Source: Acidobacteriota bacterium (lineage in GTDB: Bacteria > Acidobacteriota > Terriglobia > Bryobacterales > UBA6623). Taken from it: DNA of 56,494 bases. The notes beneath the pieces are model-generated. The model was not told the origin of the DNA. It did not search any database and saw only the letters and a list, made by a program, of their open reading frames with translations. The stretch lies in assembly GCA_027624045.1 (NCBI GenBank), contig JAQBUE010000007.1, forward strand, positions 1-56,494. Direction: 5' to 3'. Made by a program: the position numbers and the translations under genes. Position 1 is the stretch's first letter; each line of letters begins with the position of its first letter. This document shows positions 28,069 to 37,213 of this stretch, in pieces.

Positions 28069-31000
28069 ATGACACCAGAATCGACCACGCGTCCAAAGGG
28101 CAACTTGTCCGCAGAAGAGCGGGAGAACTTGCGTCAGCAAGTGGGCGAAGCCTGCGAACCTGTATCTCCGATCTGGCCGCTGAAGACCTTTGCGTACCGC
28201 AGTCCCGTCCGGGGGTTCGAGCATTTGTCGTTTGACCAGGCGGCGCAGAGAGGAAATAGGCTGTTCGGTGGAACGGGCTATCTCTCCAACCAGGAATACC
28301 GCCGGCTCTATCGGGAGGGCCGCATCACGGATCAGAGTGTCCGTGAAGCCCTCGATCGCGTTGGTCCGCGCGCGGATTCGGATCTAGTCCGTACAGGGGT
28401 TCGCAACGTTGAGATCTCCGAGGTCTTTCGCCTCCATCTGCTCCATGGGATCGACGCGCTGGAGCCCTCGCTCATGACGTGGACGTTGAACACGAAAGAA
28501 GGAATCGAGAGGTTCCGCGGCGATCTGTCCGATGAATCCAAGCGGCGCATCCTGGAAAAGCTTCGCCCCGAGGCAACGGGGGCCTCGCAGGATCGAGAGA
28601 AACAATGCGTCAGTCAGCTCTGGAGCACCGCGCTAGCCATACTAAACCTCACGGACTCGGACAGCCACGAATCTCGGCAGGCGGAAGGAGTGGGTTCACC
28701 TCCAGCGGCAAGGGAACCGACCCTGCCGACCGAGCGCACGATCAGTGATTGGCTGGACACACTAACCGGCTCCTCGCTGGTCGAACAGATCAACAATCAG
28801 ATGATGAAATGGGCGGCCGCTTTTCTCGACGAGGGAGTGGCCGGCTGGGAGATGCCGTCGCGGGCCGGCGGATTCTACCAAGGGTGGCGAGAACTCGCCT
28901 CGCGCGACCTTTCCTGCCGTTTCCTGGGCATCAAGAACTTCTCACGGAAGATCCGTGAACTGCCGGATTCGGCCGAAGAAGCGATCACTCTCAGCTTGGA
29001 TCGACTTCAGATTCCCCCCGAGCGATGGAAGGAATATCAGTCTCGGTTGTTCGCCCAACTGCCGGGTTGGACGGGTTTCATTCGCTGGCTCACGGAGAAC
29101 CCCGAATATCCCGGTCAACGGACACGTCCGATCGACATCGTCCAGTTTCTGGCCGTCCGTCTCTTCTATGAGGTCGAGCTTACGGACGCGCTGTGCCAAC
29201 GGGAGTGGGGTATCGCGGGTACTCTTCCCACGCTCACAACACGCTGGCAAACCAATAGTGACGAGTATCGCGAACTGACCAAGAAGGACTCTCATCACAG
29301 TGACGCTTGGACGGACGCCGTGTGCCAAAAGGCGTGGCGTTTGTTTCACTTGGCGCAATGTCTGGAACTCACCCCTGACGAGTTGGAAAAATTTTCCAAG
29401 GGCGATGCTCAGACTCTGCTGGAGTGGTTGGATGCGTTTCCCGCGGGTGACCACAGTGCCGTGTGGCTCGAAGCCTATGAGGATGTGTACCGAAGGGAAC
29501 TGATCGAGAGGCTGGCCTCTCATAGCAGCGGACGGGACACAGCGGAGGGCCGTCCGCTAGCACAATTGCTCTTTTGTATCGACGCGCGGTCGGAGCCGTT
29601 TCGCCGGTACATCGAGGCGCAAGGGACCTATGAGACGTTCGGCTACGCTGGTTTTTTCGGGCTTCCCATCAGTCATCAGGCTTTCGACGCGACAGTCCGG
29701 TTGGCGCTGTGTCCCGTGCTGCTGAAGCCTTCGTTCGCGGTGAATGAGTCGCCCGCGGTCGGGGCTCAGGAACCACTGCAGCGCTACGCATCCGGGAGCC
29801 GTTGGCGGCGACTCGCTGACGAACTGTTTCACGATCTCAAAGCCAATCCGATCAGCGCCTTCATGCTCGTTGATGCGCTGGGGTTCTTCTTCTCCGTCGG
29901 CCTCACGGGCAAGACGTTGGTCATGAAACCTTACGGAGCCGTTCGAGACGGGATCAAGAGGTGGTTCTTCAGTGCCGTGCCGACACGAATACCAGTAGAA
30001 CGCGCCGAACCCGAACCGCGGGACGCGCGTCCTGGGGGAGAAGAGGATGTGTCAGCGCCGTTGGCTATGGGCTTCACACTCGAAGAGCAGGCGACGTTCG
30101 CGGGTAACGGGCTGAGGATCATCGGTCTGACGAAGAACTTTGGCCGCTTCGTGGTCGTCGCCGGCCATGGAAGCACGTCGGAGAACAATCCCTATGCGGC
30201 CGCGTACGATTGCGGAGCGTGCGGCGGAAGTCACGGCGACCCGAATGCGCGGGTATTCGCAGCCATGGCTAATGATCCCGAAGTGCGAAGACTTCTCAAG
30301 GCTAGCGGGCTTGAAATCCCTGAGGACACATGGTTCCTGGCAGGGAAGCACAACACGACGACGGATCGACTCAGTTTCTATGACTTGGCTGAAATGCCGT
30401 CGAGCCACGCCGAGGACCTGCGCCAGTTGCGGAGCGCCCTTGAGAAGGCAGGCGCCGACGGAGCTCGCGAGCGGTGCGGCCGGCTCCCGGGAGTCTCGCG
30501 CACCATGTCAGCCGCGGAGGCTTACCAGCATGTGCTGGCCCGCAGCGACGACTGGGCCAATCCCCGACCGGAATGGGGCTTGTCGAGCAATGTCGGCTTC
30601 ATCATCGGACGACGAAGCCACACACAAGGTCTCTCGTTGGACGGGCGGGTCTTCCTGCATTCCTACGATCCCGAGTCCGACCCCGATGGAGCCCTGTTAG
30701 AGAAGATCATGACCGCACCGCTGATCGTCGGTGAGTGGATCAACATGGAGTACTATCACTCCGCCGTTTCCCCCTGGGTCTACGGCAGCGGCACCAAGGT
30801 CATCCACAATGTCGTGGCCGGTGTCGGAGTGATGCTCGGAAGCCAAAGCGATCTAAAAGGCGGGCTTCCGTTGCAAAGCGTCAACGACGGGGCTCTTCAC
30901 TATCATGAGCCGATGAGGCTCCTTGCCGTCATCGAGGCGCCGACGGATCGAATATCGATGCTGATCGACCGCCATGCAATTCTTCAGAAACTGTTCCACA

Positions 31001-31104
31001 ACGGCTGGGTCAACCTGTTAGCGCTCGATCCCGACACCCACGCCTTTCACCGATATAACACTGACTCCACCTGGGAGCCACTATTGCTGAAGCAGGCCGC
31101 GTAG
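28069..31104 (+). CDS. dabA: DabA-family (DUF2309/UPF0753) inorganic carbon capture subunit
   Basis: The 1011-residue soluble protein matches the DUF2309 family. DabA of Halothiobacillus is a zinc protein with a beta-carbonic-anhydrase-like site that, with a NuoL-like partner DabB, captures CO2 as bicarbonate. The zinc/active-site set is present: Cys503 and Asp505 in LLFCIDARSEPFRRYIE, His700 in VVVAGHGSTSENNPY and Cys715 in YDCGACGGSHGDPNAR. The 2- and 15-residue spacings equal those of the characterised enzyme. Other blocks are an N-terminal PIWPLKTFAYRSPVRGFE, QFLAVRLFYEVEL, FVGYAGFFG-like GYAGFFGLPISHQ and GEWINMEYYHSAVSPWVYGSGTKVIHNV. It lies between SulP and Mrp-like genes; the partner subunit is probably one of the downstream NuoL/M-like proteins. 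Confidence 0.9.
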   Translation: MTPESTTRPKGNLSAEERENLRQQVGEACEPVSPIWPLKTFAYRSPVRGFEHLSFDQAAQRGNRLFGGTGYLSNQEYRRLYREGRITDQSVREALDRVGPRADSDLVRTGVRNVEISEVFRLHLLHGIDALEPSLMTWTLNTKEGIERFRGDLSDESKRRILEKLRPEATGASQDREKQCVSQLWSTALAILNLTDSDSHESRQAEGVGSPPAAREPTLPTERTISDWLDTLTGSSLVEQINNQMMKWAAAFLDEGVAGWEMPSRAGGFYQGWRELASRDLSCRFLGIKNFSRKIRELPDSAEEAITLSLDRLQIPPERWKEYQSRLFAQLPGWTGFIRWLTENPEYPGQRTRPIDIVQFLAVRLFYEVELTDALCQREWGIAGTLPTLTTRWQTNSDEYRELTKKDSHHSDAWTDAVCQKAWRLFHLAQCLELTPDELEKFSKGDAQTLLEWLDAFPAGDHSAVWLEAYEDVYRRELIERLASHSSGRDTAEGRPLAQLLFCIDARSEPFRRYIEAQGTYETFGYAGFFGLPISHQAFDATVRLALCPVLLKPSFAVNESPAVGAQEPLQRYASGSRWRRLADELFHDLKANPISAFMLVDALGFFFSVGLTGKTLVMKPYGAVRDGIKRWFFSAVPTRIPVERAEPEPRDARPGGEEDVSAPLAMGFTLEEQATFAGNGLRIIGLTKNFGRFVVVAGHGSTSENNPYAAAYDCGACGGSHGDPNARVFAAMANDPEVRRLLKASGLEIPEDTWFLAGKHNTTTDRLSFYDLAEMPSSHAEDLRQLRSALEKAGADGARERCGRLPGVSRTMSAAEAYQHVLARSDDWANPRPEWGLSSNVGFIIGRRSHTQGLSLDGRVFLHSYDPESDPDGALLEKIMTAPLIVGEWINMEYYHSAVSPWVYGSGTKVIHNVVAGVGVMLGSQSDLKGGLPLQSVNDGALHYHEPMRLLAVIEAPTDRISMLIDRHAILQKLFHNGWVNLLALDPDTHAFHRYNTDSTWEPLLLKQAA

Positions 31105-31128
31105 ATTGTTCAGCCTGCCTATTGTTCT

Positions 31129-31623
31129 ATGAACAGGCGTTTCGATAGATATCTAGTTTACAAAGCGTTGACGCTCTTCGTCATCTGGCTTCTTTTGACG
31201 GCAAGCTATACGCCGGCCCACATGGCTCTCGGTTTCGTGGCGTCATTCGGCGTGGCACTCTTGAATACCGACGCAGGCCGCCCCCCCGGCGTCGCAATCC
31301 GCTGGCTGCAGCTCTTGCAGTTCCTCCCTTGGCTGTTTGGACGGATCCTCATCAGCGGACTTCACTTATCGTTTCTTATTCTCCACCCGAAATTGCCGAT
31401 CGCGCCGGCGCTCATTCGTTATCGAACAAAGCTAAGCCACGAACCGGGCATCGTGCTCTTAGGAAGCTCAATCACCTTGACGCCTGGCACGGTCACGGCA
31501 GAAGCGCAAAGCGATGAGCTTATCGTGCACGCCATCGATGGCGAATCGCTGGACGACCTCCAGAGCCAGCGGTTGGAGAGCAAAGTGGCGGACGTGTTCC
31601 GGATAAGGAAAAGTGCGGAATGA
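31129..31623 (+). CDS. mrpE: MrpE-like antiporter subunit
   Basis: The 164-residue product has two N-terminal membrane segments (YKALTLFVIWLLLTASYTP and MALGFVASFGVALLN) and a cytosolic tail with RTKLSHEPGIVLLGSSITLTPGTVTAE, the conserved MrpE/MnhE motif. MrpE is a small subunit of multisubunit cation/proton antiporters. It starts 24 bases after dabA and its TGA overlaps mrpF (ATGA), starting a run of coupled genes. Confidence 0.88.
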   Translation: MNRRFDRYLVYKALTLFVIWLLLTASYTPAHMALGFVASFGVALLNTDAGRPPGVAIRWLQLLQFLPWLFGRILISGLHLSFLILHPKLPIAPALIRYRTKLSHEPGIVLLGSSITLTPGTVTAEAQSDELIVHAIDGESLDDLQSQRLESKVADVFRIRKSAE

Positions 31624-31889
31624 ATATCTTCCTCCTCTTTGTACTGGACATCCTGGCGGTGATGATCATCATCTATTTGTATCGCGTCATTCGCGGTCCT
31701 ACCCTTTACGACCGCGTGCTAGGTCTGAACGGAATCTCTACCAAAGCGATCATCATCCTGATTGTCATTGGCACGGTCTACGATCGCGTGGAGATGTTCG
31801 TTGACATTTCCACCGGGTACGCACTACTCAACCTGGTGGGAGTGTTGGCCATTACCAAATACCTCGAACAGCGGGAAGCCCCCTCATGA
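31620..31889 (+). CDS. mrpF: MrpF-like antiporter subunit
   Basis: The 89-residue protein has three membrane segments and the MrpF pattern: IIIYLYRVIRGPTLYDRVLGLNGISTK, then a segment with VEMFVDISTGYALLNLVGVLAITKYLE. The RxxRGPxxxDRxxGxN core and the Asp in the third segment are the recognised family features. It overlaps both neighbours by four bases. Confidence 0.9.
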   Translation: MNIFLLFVLDILAVMIIIYLYRVIRGPTLYDRVLGLNGISTKAIIILIVIGTVYDRVEMFVDISTGYALLNLVGVLAITKYLEQREAPS

Positions 31890-32185
31890 CTGCTCTGAGC
31901 ATTGCCTTGATCGTAGTTGGACTGTTCTTTCTCGCCGTTGCCGCGCTCGGAATGGTCCGCCTGCCCGACGTATACACACGCTCGCATGCGGTCGCGCTTA
32001 CCGATTCGCTGGGGGCCTTCTTTCTGCTCGCCGGACTGGCGCTCAACCAGGGCTTTAGCACGAACTTGGTTCGAATCCTGGTGGTCTTGGCGCTTCTGTA
32101 TCTGCTCAACCCCGTCATTAGCCATGCGACGGTCCGTGCGGCGCTTCGTGCGGGAGTGAAGCCCTGGGGTGAGGATCGACGATGA
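31886..32185 (+). CDS. mrpG: MrpG-like antiporter subunit
   Basis: The 99-residue protein has three membrane segments and the MrpG motif RLPDVYTRSHAVALTDSLGA, followed by LLNPVISHATVRAALRAG, the typical NPxxxHxxxRAA ending. It is of normal family length and overlaps mrpF and the next gene by four bases each. Confidence 0.9.
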   Translation: MTALSIALIVVGLFFLAVAALGMVRLPDVYTRSHAVALTDSLGAFFLLAGLALNQGFSTNLVRILVVLALLYLLNPVISHATVRAALRAGVKPWGEDRR

Positions 32186-32712
32186 CGTATTCCTTTGAAT
32201 TACCTTTGCTGATCCTGCTGATCCTGACAGCCGGCGGAGCGATGTTTGTCAAAGACCTCCTGAGCGCCGTGCTCATCTTGGGGTCTTATAGCTTCTTTCT
32301 TGCGCTTGTCTGGGCATGGCTCGGAGCCGTCGACGTGGCTTTTGTCGAGGCAGTTGTGGGATCCGGCTTGGCGACCGTGTTCTTTGTTCTTACTTTGTTT
32401 GGGATCGAACCGCGGGACACCTTGATTCGCCGTACGCCGCCACCGATAGCGGCGGTGGTGGGTCTGCCCTTGCTTGGCCTGCTGCTGCTCTACGCGGCCA
32501 ACGATCTCCCCGCTTTCGGCGATCCGGCATCACCCGCGAGTACGTACGTATCGCCTTTCTATCTTGAGAACAGCCTCGCCGACACTCAAACGCCGAATGT
32601 CGTCACCGCAGTTCTCATGGACTACAGAGCTTTCGACACTCTCATGGAGACCGTGGTGATCTACACGGCTGGCATGGCTTGCTGGTTATTGCTAAGGAGA
32701 GACGCCAGATGA
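32182..32712 (+). CDS. MrpA C-terminal-like/MbhD-MbhE fusion subunit (DUF4040)
   Basis: The 176-residue membrane protein corresponds to the C-terminal part of MrpA, a separate gene here. The first half is DUF4040/MbhD-like (MFVKDLLSAVLILGSYSFF, VDVAFVEAVVGSGLATVFFVL); the second half is MbhE-like (NVVTAVLMDYRAFDTLMETVVIYTAG). In Na+/H+ Mrp antiporters these segments are fused to the large MrpA; in membrane-bound hydrogenases they are separate. Its split state here is closer to the hydrogenase-type layout. It overlaps both neighbours by four bases. Confidence 0.85.
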   Translation: MTYSFELPLLILLILTAGGAMFVKDLLSAVLILGSYSFFLALVWAWLGAVDVAFVEAVVGSGLATVFFVLTLFGIEPRDTLIRRTPPPIAAVVGLPLLGLLLLYAANDLPAFGDPASPASTYVSPFYLENSLADTQTPNVVTAVLMDYRAFDTLMETVVIYTAGMACWLLLRRDAR

Positions 32713-33161
32713 TCGAGTCGAGACACGACAGTGTCATCGTGCGCCACCTGGGCGGCGGGCTTATCCCGCTGGTGCAGATCTTCGCGCTTTACATCCTCTT
32801 CTTCGGCCAGCATGGCCCCGGCGGCGGTTTTGTCGGCGGCGTCATGATGGGGACGAGTTTCATCCTGGGGATCCTCGTGTTCGGGCCTACGGACCGGTCA
32901 ACGGTGGTGGCAAAGCGAGTCGCGGAAGCCGACGGCGTGGGATTGATTATCTTTGCGGCCGTCGGAGGACTGTGCCTGATCGGCGGTGGGCAGTTCTTGA
33001 ACTATGCCGAGTTGGAGATACCGGGTCTTGCGGCCCCAAGCCGGCGCTATCTGGGAATCCTACTGACGCAGATCGGCGTGGCGGTGGATATCGCGGTGAC
33101 GGCGGTCTCGATTGTCTTCAGTCTATCGGTCGTGAGCGGCAATGGAGATTCTCATGTTTGA
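32709..33161 (+). CDS. mrpB: MrpB-like antiporter subunit
   Basis: The 150-residue protein has four membrane segments and the MnhB signature: IPLVQIFALYILFFGQHGPGGGFVGGVMMGTSFIL, with the Gly-rich GHGPGGGFVGG turn, and a later LGILLTQIGVAVDIAVTAVS. ATG 32709 overlaps the preceding stop (ATGA) and was preferred to ATG 32679 inside the upstream gene. It ends 8 bases inside the next gene. Confidence 0.9.
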   Translation: MIESRHDSVIVRHLGGGLIPLVQIFALYILFFGQHGPGGGFVGGVMMGTSFILGILVFGPTDRSTVVAKRVAEADGVGLIIFAAVGGLCLIGGGQFLNYAELEIPGLAAPSRRYLGILLTQIGVAVDIAVTAVSIVFSLSVVSGNGDSHV

Positions 33162-33531
33162 ACTCGTGCAAGGCTGGCTACAGAGACCGAATTTCATCGC
33201 TTTTGTCATCTTGTTCTTATGGGGACTCTATATAACTGTCACTCATCACAATCTACTGAAGAAACTTATTGGGCTCTACTTGGTACAGACGAGTGTCATT
33301 TTCTTTCTCGTGACCACCGGCGCCAAGGACGGAGCGACCGTTCCGATTCTCATCCCCGGCGAAACGGTTGTTCAGCCAGAGACCTACGTGAATCCCCTGC
33401 CTCACGTCCTAACGCTTACGGCCATCGTCGTACAGGTAGCGACACTCGGTGTCTCCCTCGCATTGGTCGCCGGGATCTATAAGAAGTACGGCAGCCTCGA
33501 TGAGGACGAGGTTCTAAAGAGATTGGAATGA
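33154..33531 (+). CDS. mrpC: MrpC/NuoK-like subunit
   Basis: The 125-residue protein has three membrane segments and is NuoK-like: GLYITVTHHNLLKKLIGLYLVQTSVIFFLV in the first half, and NPLPHVLTLTAIVVQVATLGVSLALV with the family's PxxxxLTAIVxxxA in the third helix. In Mrp and complex I this subunit sits between the antiporter-like chains. ATG 33154 has GGAG at 6 bases; ATG 33142 is less likely. It overlaps the mrpD-like gene by four bases. Confidence 0.9.
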   Translation: MFELVQGWLQRPNFIAFVILFLWGLYITVTHHNLLKKLIGLYLVQTSVIFFLVTTGAKDGATVPILIPGETVVQPETYVNPLPHVLTLTAIVVQVATLGVSLALVAGIYKKYGSLDEDEVLKRLE

Positions 33532-34997
33532 GCGATCATCTTCCCATATTTGTATTTGTCAGTCCGTTTCTGGCGGCGATTTGCATGCCGCTTATCGGTT
33601 TGAACAATCCGGGCCGCTGCCGCCCCGTGGCTCTGACTGCTCTCGGGACCATGTTCCTCCTATCGGTGGCCACCCTTTGGAGAATCTTGGGTCACGGCGA
33701 GATCCGATACGCTTTCAGCGGATGGGCGCCCCCCGCCGGCATCGAATGGGTGGCCGACGAAATCGCGGCGATCATGGTGGTGGTCCTCAGCGCTCTTGCA
33801 TTCCTTTGTCTGCTCCACACCGGTCGCGAAACAGATACTGAGTTGGGAAGCCGCACGGTTCCGTACCACGCGATCCTTTTGACCTTGGTGTCCGGTTTGA
33901 CCGGCATCGTTTTCGCCGGAGACCTCTTCAACATATTTGTCTTTCTTGAGATCGCAGCGCTGTCTGGATACGCGCTTGTGGGTGTTTCGGGCGGGCGGGC
34001 GCTGGTCTCGGCTTTTCGCTATCTGATCATGGGCTCGTTGGGCGCCTCGTTCTACTTGCTAGGTGTGAGCTACTTCTATATGGCGACGGGCACCCTCAAT
34101 ATGGCCGACCTCGCGCAACGTATTCCGGATCTGCTCCATTCCAAGGCTGTGATCGGCGGCCTGAGTTTCATGTTCATCGGCCTTGGCATCAAGATGGCGC
34201 TGATGCCGTTGCACGGCTGGTTACCGGATGCCTATACGGAAGCGCCCGATTCGGTTTCTCCACTCCTGGCCTCGCTCGTAACCAAGATCGCGACGCTTGC
34301 CTGGATTCGCATTCTGTACAGGGTATTGGCGGCAGGCAGCAGCGACACGTCTCTGGAGATCATTGGGCTGCTATGGGTGGTCGGCTCTCTTGCGGCGGTG
34401 GCCGGGTCCCTTCTCGCGCTCACCCAGCAGGACTTGAAACGAAGGTTCGCCTATGGAGGCCTGGCCCACATCGGACTCGTGCTTGTCGGCGTGGGTCAAG
34501 GCAATCAGACAGGTTTAGCCGGCGGGCTGTTCTACCTGATCAATGACGCCGTGATGCAATGCTTGCTGTTCATCTTGGTTGGCGTGATCGCAAGGCGCTA
34601 CGGAGCCCGAACTCTCGATGATCTTGGACGCATACAGTTACCGCCGCCGTGGATCATCACCGGATTCGTTGTGGCGGCCATTTCGATGATCGGGCTCCCC
34701 CCAACGGGTGGTTTCTTCGGCAAGTGGTACATCGTGCTCAGCGCGATCGAGAAAGAAAACTATGTAGCGGTTGCAGCCGTGCTTGTTACTACGCTGCTGA
34801 CGATGGCGTATTTCATGCAAGTCCTTGAACGCATGCTTCGGGGCGGCCAAACGGGGCCGAGTGCTCAGAAGATCGAAACGCCTCTGCAACTACGCTTGAG
34901 CACCGGGGTTCTGTCGGCAGCCATCATTGGCCTGGGGCTTTGGAGTGATCGGGTCGTTCAGGTGTTGCTGCAAGCGACGAGTCAACTGGGATTGTGA
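33528..34997 (+). CDS. mrpD: MrpD/NuoN-like antiporter subunit
   Basis: The 489-residue protein has about 14 membrane segments with the proton-path features of antiporter-like chains: FVFLEIAALSGYALVGV with the helix-5 Glu, GLGIKMALMPLHGWLPDAY with the helix-7 Lys, LVTKIATLAWIR with the helix-8 Lys, and QQDLKRRFAYGGLAHIGLV on the broken helix. It is the smallest of the three antiporter-like subunits in the operon. The ATG overlaps the upstream stop (ATGA). A 27-base gap separates it from the NuoL-like gene. Confidence 0.9.
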   Translation: MSDHLPIFVFVSPFLAAICMPLIGLNNPGRCRPVALTALGTMFLLSVATLWRILGHGEIRYAFSGWAPPAGIEWVADEIAAIMVVVLSALAFLCLLHTGRETDTELGSRTVPYHAILLTLVSGLTGIVFAGDLFNIFVFLEIAALSGYALVGVSGGRALVSAFRYLIMGSLGASFYLLGVSYFYMATGTLNMADLAQRIPDLLHSKAVIGGLSFMFIGLGIKMALMPLHGWLPDAYTEAPDSVSPLLASLVTKIATLAWIRILYRVLAAGSSDTSLEIIGLLWVVGSLAAVAGSLLALTQQDLKRRFAYGGLAHIGLVLVGVGQGNQTGLAGGLFYLINDAVMQCLLFILVGVIARRYGARTLDDLGRIQLPPPWIITGFVVAAISMIGLPPTGGFFGKWYIVLSAIEKENYVAVAAVLVTTLLTMAYFMQVLERMLRGGQTGPSAQKIETPLQLRLSTGVLSAAIIGLGLWSDRVVQVLLQATSQLGL

Positions 34998-35024
34998 GCG
35001 CGGACTAACGGGAACCGATATACC

Positions 35025-37205
35025 ATGTCGATCTTCATTCTCATTCCTCTGCTGCCCTTGATGGCGTTTCTAACGCTCGCCTTCAGTGGGAACCGTTTCG
35101 GGGCAACGAGTCACCGTATCGGGATTCCCGCGGTCGGCCTGTCGTTTGCGTTCTCCGTGGCGGCGCTGGTCAGCGTATCAACCGGAGGACCGATCTCGAT
35201 CTCGCTTTACCGACTGATCGAAGTAGGAAGCCTCGTCGTTGACCTCGACCTCTACATTGACCAACTCACCGTCTTATTACTGCTGTTGGTTACGGGGGTG
35301 AGTTTCGTCGTCCATGTCTATTCATCGCGCTACATGATCGGGGATCCGCACTACAGGCGCTTCTTTGCCGTTACGACGCTCTTCACTTTCGCCATGGTAG
35401 CGCTGGTCATGAGCAATAACCTGTTGTTGACCTACATGCTCTGGGAGATCATGGGGATCTGTTCCTATCTGCTGATCTCTCACGGTGCCGACAGAACAGC
35501 GGCAGCCAGGGCCGCAACGAAGGCCTTTCTCACGAACTCCGTCGCGGACGTCGGCTTCGGGTTCGGCGTAGTCCTGACGTTTGCCACCTACGGAACACTC
35601 GACATTCAGCAGATTCTGGCAGCGGCCCCGAGTATCAGCGGTCAGAGCACGAATCTGCTCGGCTGGCTTGGCTCGGAGCTGATGATCGAAACCAACACGC
35701 TGCTTACGCTCCTTCTATTTGCCGGCGCAGTGGGTAAATCCGCGCAGGTACCGCTTCATATCTGGCTGCCGTTTGCCATGGAAGCTCCTACACCCGTCTC
35801 GGCTTTGATCCATGCCGCCACGATGGTGAACGCCGGTCCTTTTCTATTGGTTCGACTCAGCCCCATGCTCGTACTCGCTCCCACAACGATGACCGTCATC
35901 GCCGTGGTCGGCGGAACGACGGCGCTTTACGGCGCTCTGGTGTCGCTCACCCAGACGGATATTAAGAAGCTCCTCGCCTACTCCACCATCAGCCAGATTG
36001 GCTTCATGATCTTCGCTTGTGGCGTTGGGGCGTTCGTCGCGGCCGTCTTCCACCTGTTGGCGCACGGCTTCCTGAAGGGCTTCCTGTTTCTTTCCACGGG
36101 GAACGCGCTGCGCGCCGTGGCGTCCCACGGGCACGGCGAAAGTCACGCGGTACCCGACTCGCATGCTCTACGCCTCTCTTCACCCCTGTCTCTGGGCGCC
36201 TTGTTGCTAGCGTGCATTCCGGCACTGATTCTCTTCGCCGGCCCGTACGAACGAATGTGGACCGCGCACGACCTGCCTTCCGCACGGGCGGCCTTCTTGT
36301 TCGTCGGCCTGGGAACCGTTTTCTTCACGGCCATTTATGTCTTCCGGGGAGTCGTTTCTCTGTTTCAGCAGCAGTTTGCAGTTCGCGACGACGAGACCGG
36401 CGCGCTGGTTAGCATCCAGCCGCGCATGCTGTCAGCCGCACACGTGCCCGGACTGGTGCTTGGGGGAATTGCCGGCAGTGCCCTCCTCATGCTGCTGTGG
36501 TCCTGGTTTGCCGAGTTCTTAACCCCGGCCCTTGGGGCCTCGCGGCTCGCGTCAGCCGTCCCAGTGCAGGCAGCTGTCCTCTCGCCGTGGCTTCTTGCGC
36601 CACTCACCGCAGCCGTTGCGGGATGGGTTGTTGGCTATCGTCTCCACAGCGGATCGGGCCTCGCTACGCTTGCGCGGTCGGACTGGATGAAGACGCTGTA
36701 CGTCGCTCTTCTCAATAAGCTCTATTTCGACGAAATTTATGACACCTATGTCGTTCAACCGGTACTCCGTCTCGTGAACTGGCTCTGGCGGGTGGTTGAC
36801 CTCAAGGGAATCAATTCCGCTGTTCACGGAGTAGGCATCGCGGTACTCTGGTTCGCGCGGGGAATTGGGAGCGTCCTGGAAGTACACACTGTCGAACGCG
36901 GGAGCACTGGCGTGGGAAGAGCTGTACTCATACTCTCCCGCTGGCTCTGGGGAACCATCGAGGGCCGCGGTGTGGAGCGTGTCGTCGAGGAAAGCGCCAG
37001 TTCCTCGTTGCGCCTTTCCGCATGGCTCTGGAGGGTCGTGGACCGCCGCGTCACCGATCAAGCTCTTGAAGGCGTCGGCCGGCTTGCTGACGAAACCGGC
37101 CTCGCTCTACAGAGGATCGAACCACGGACGTTACAGCATCACCTCTTGTTAGTTGTCTGTTGGCTGGTGTTGGCCATCGGACTCTCGTATTGGTTCTTGC
37201 TATGA
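35025..37205 (+). CDS. NuoL-like antiporter subunit with repeated C-terminal extension (DabB candidate)
   Basis: The 726-residue protein has the NuoL/ND5 core (about residues 1-500): LTYMLWEIMGICSYLLI with the helix-5 Glu, GAVGKSAQVPLHIWLPFAMEAPTPVSALIHAATMV with Lys and His, and QTDIKKLLAYSTISQIGFMI. After NKLYFDEIYDTYVVQPVL, a NuoL-type marker at about 565-582, comes a tail of about 120 residues with repeats of WLWRVVD/WLWGTIE followed by a Gly-rich amphipathic helix, then a final membrane segment. Characterised DabB proteins are NuoL-like but shorter. This chain is the best DabB candidate by type, although dabA lies eight genes upstream. Confidence 0.85.
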   Translation: MSIFILIPLLPLMAFLTLAFSGNRFGATSHRIGIPAVGLSFAFSVAALVSVSTGGPISISLYRLIEVGSLVVDLDLYIDQLTVLLLLLVTGVSFVVHVYSSRYMIGDPHYRRFFAVTTLFTFAMVALVMSNNLLLTYMLWEIMGICSYLLISHGADRTAAARAATKAFLTNSVADVGFGFGVVLTFATYGTLDIQQILAAAPSISGQSTNLLGWLGSELMIETNTLLTLLLFAGAVGKSAQVPLHIWLPFAMEAPTPVSALIHAATMVNAGPFLLVRLSPMLVLAPTTMTVIAVVGGTTALYGALVSLTQTDIKKLLAYSTISQIGFMIFACGVGAFVAAVFHLLAHGFLKGFLFLSTGNALRAVASHGHGESHAVPDSHALRLSSPLSLGALLLACIPALILFAGPYERMWTAHDLPSARAAFLFVGLGTVFFTAIYVFRGVVSLFQQQFAVRDDETGALVSIQPRMLSAAHVPGLVLGGIAGSALLMLLWSWFAEFLTPALGASRLASAVPVQAAVLSPWLLAPLTAAVAGWVVGYRLHSGSGLATLARSDWMKTLYVALLNKLYFDEIYDTYVVQPVLRLVNWLWRVVDLKGINSAVHGVGIAVLWFARGIGSVLEVHTVERGSTGVGRAVLILSRWLWGTIEGRGVERVVEESASSSLRLSAWLWRVVDRRVTDQALEGVGRLADETGLALQRIEPRTLQHHLLLVVCWLVLAIGLSYWFLL

Positions 37206-37213
37206 GGAGGCCG

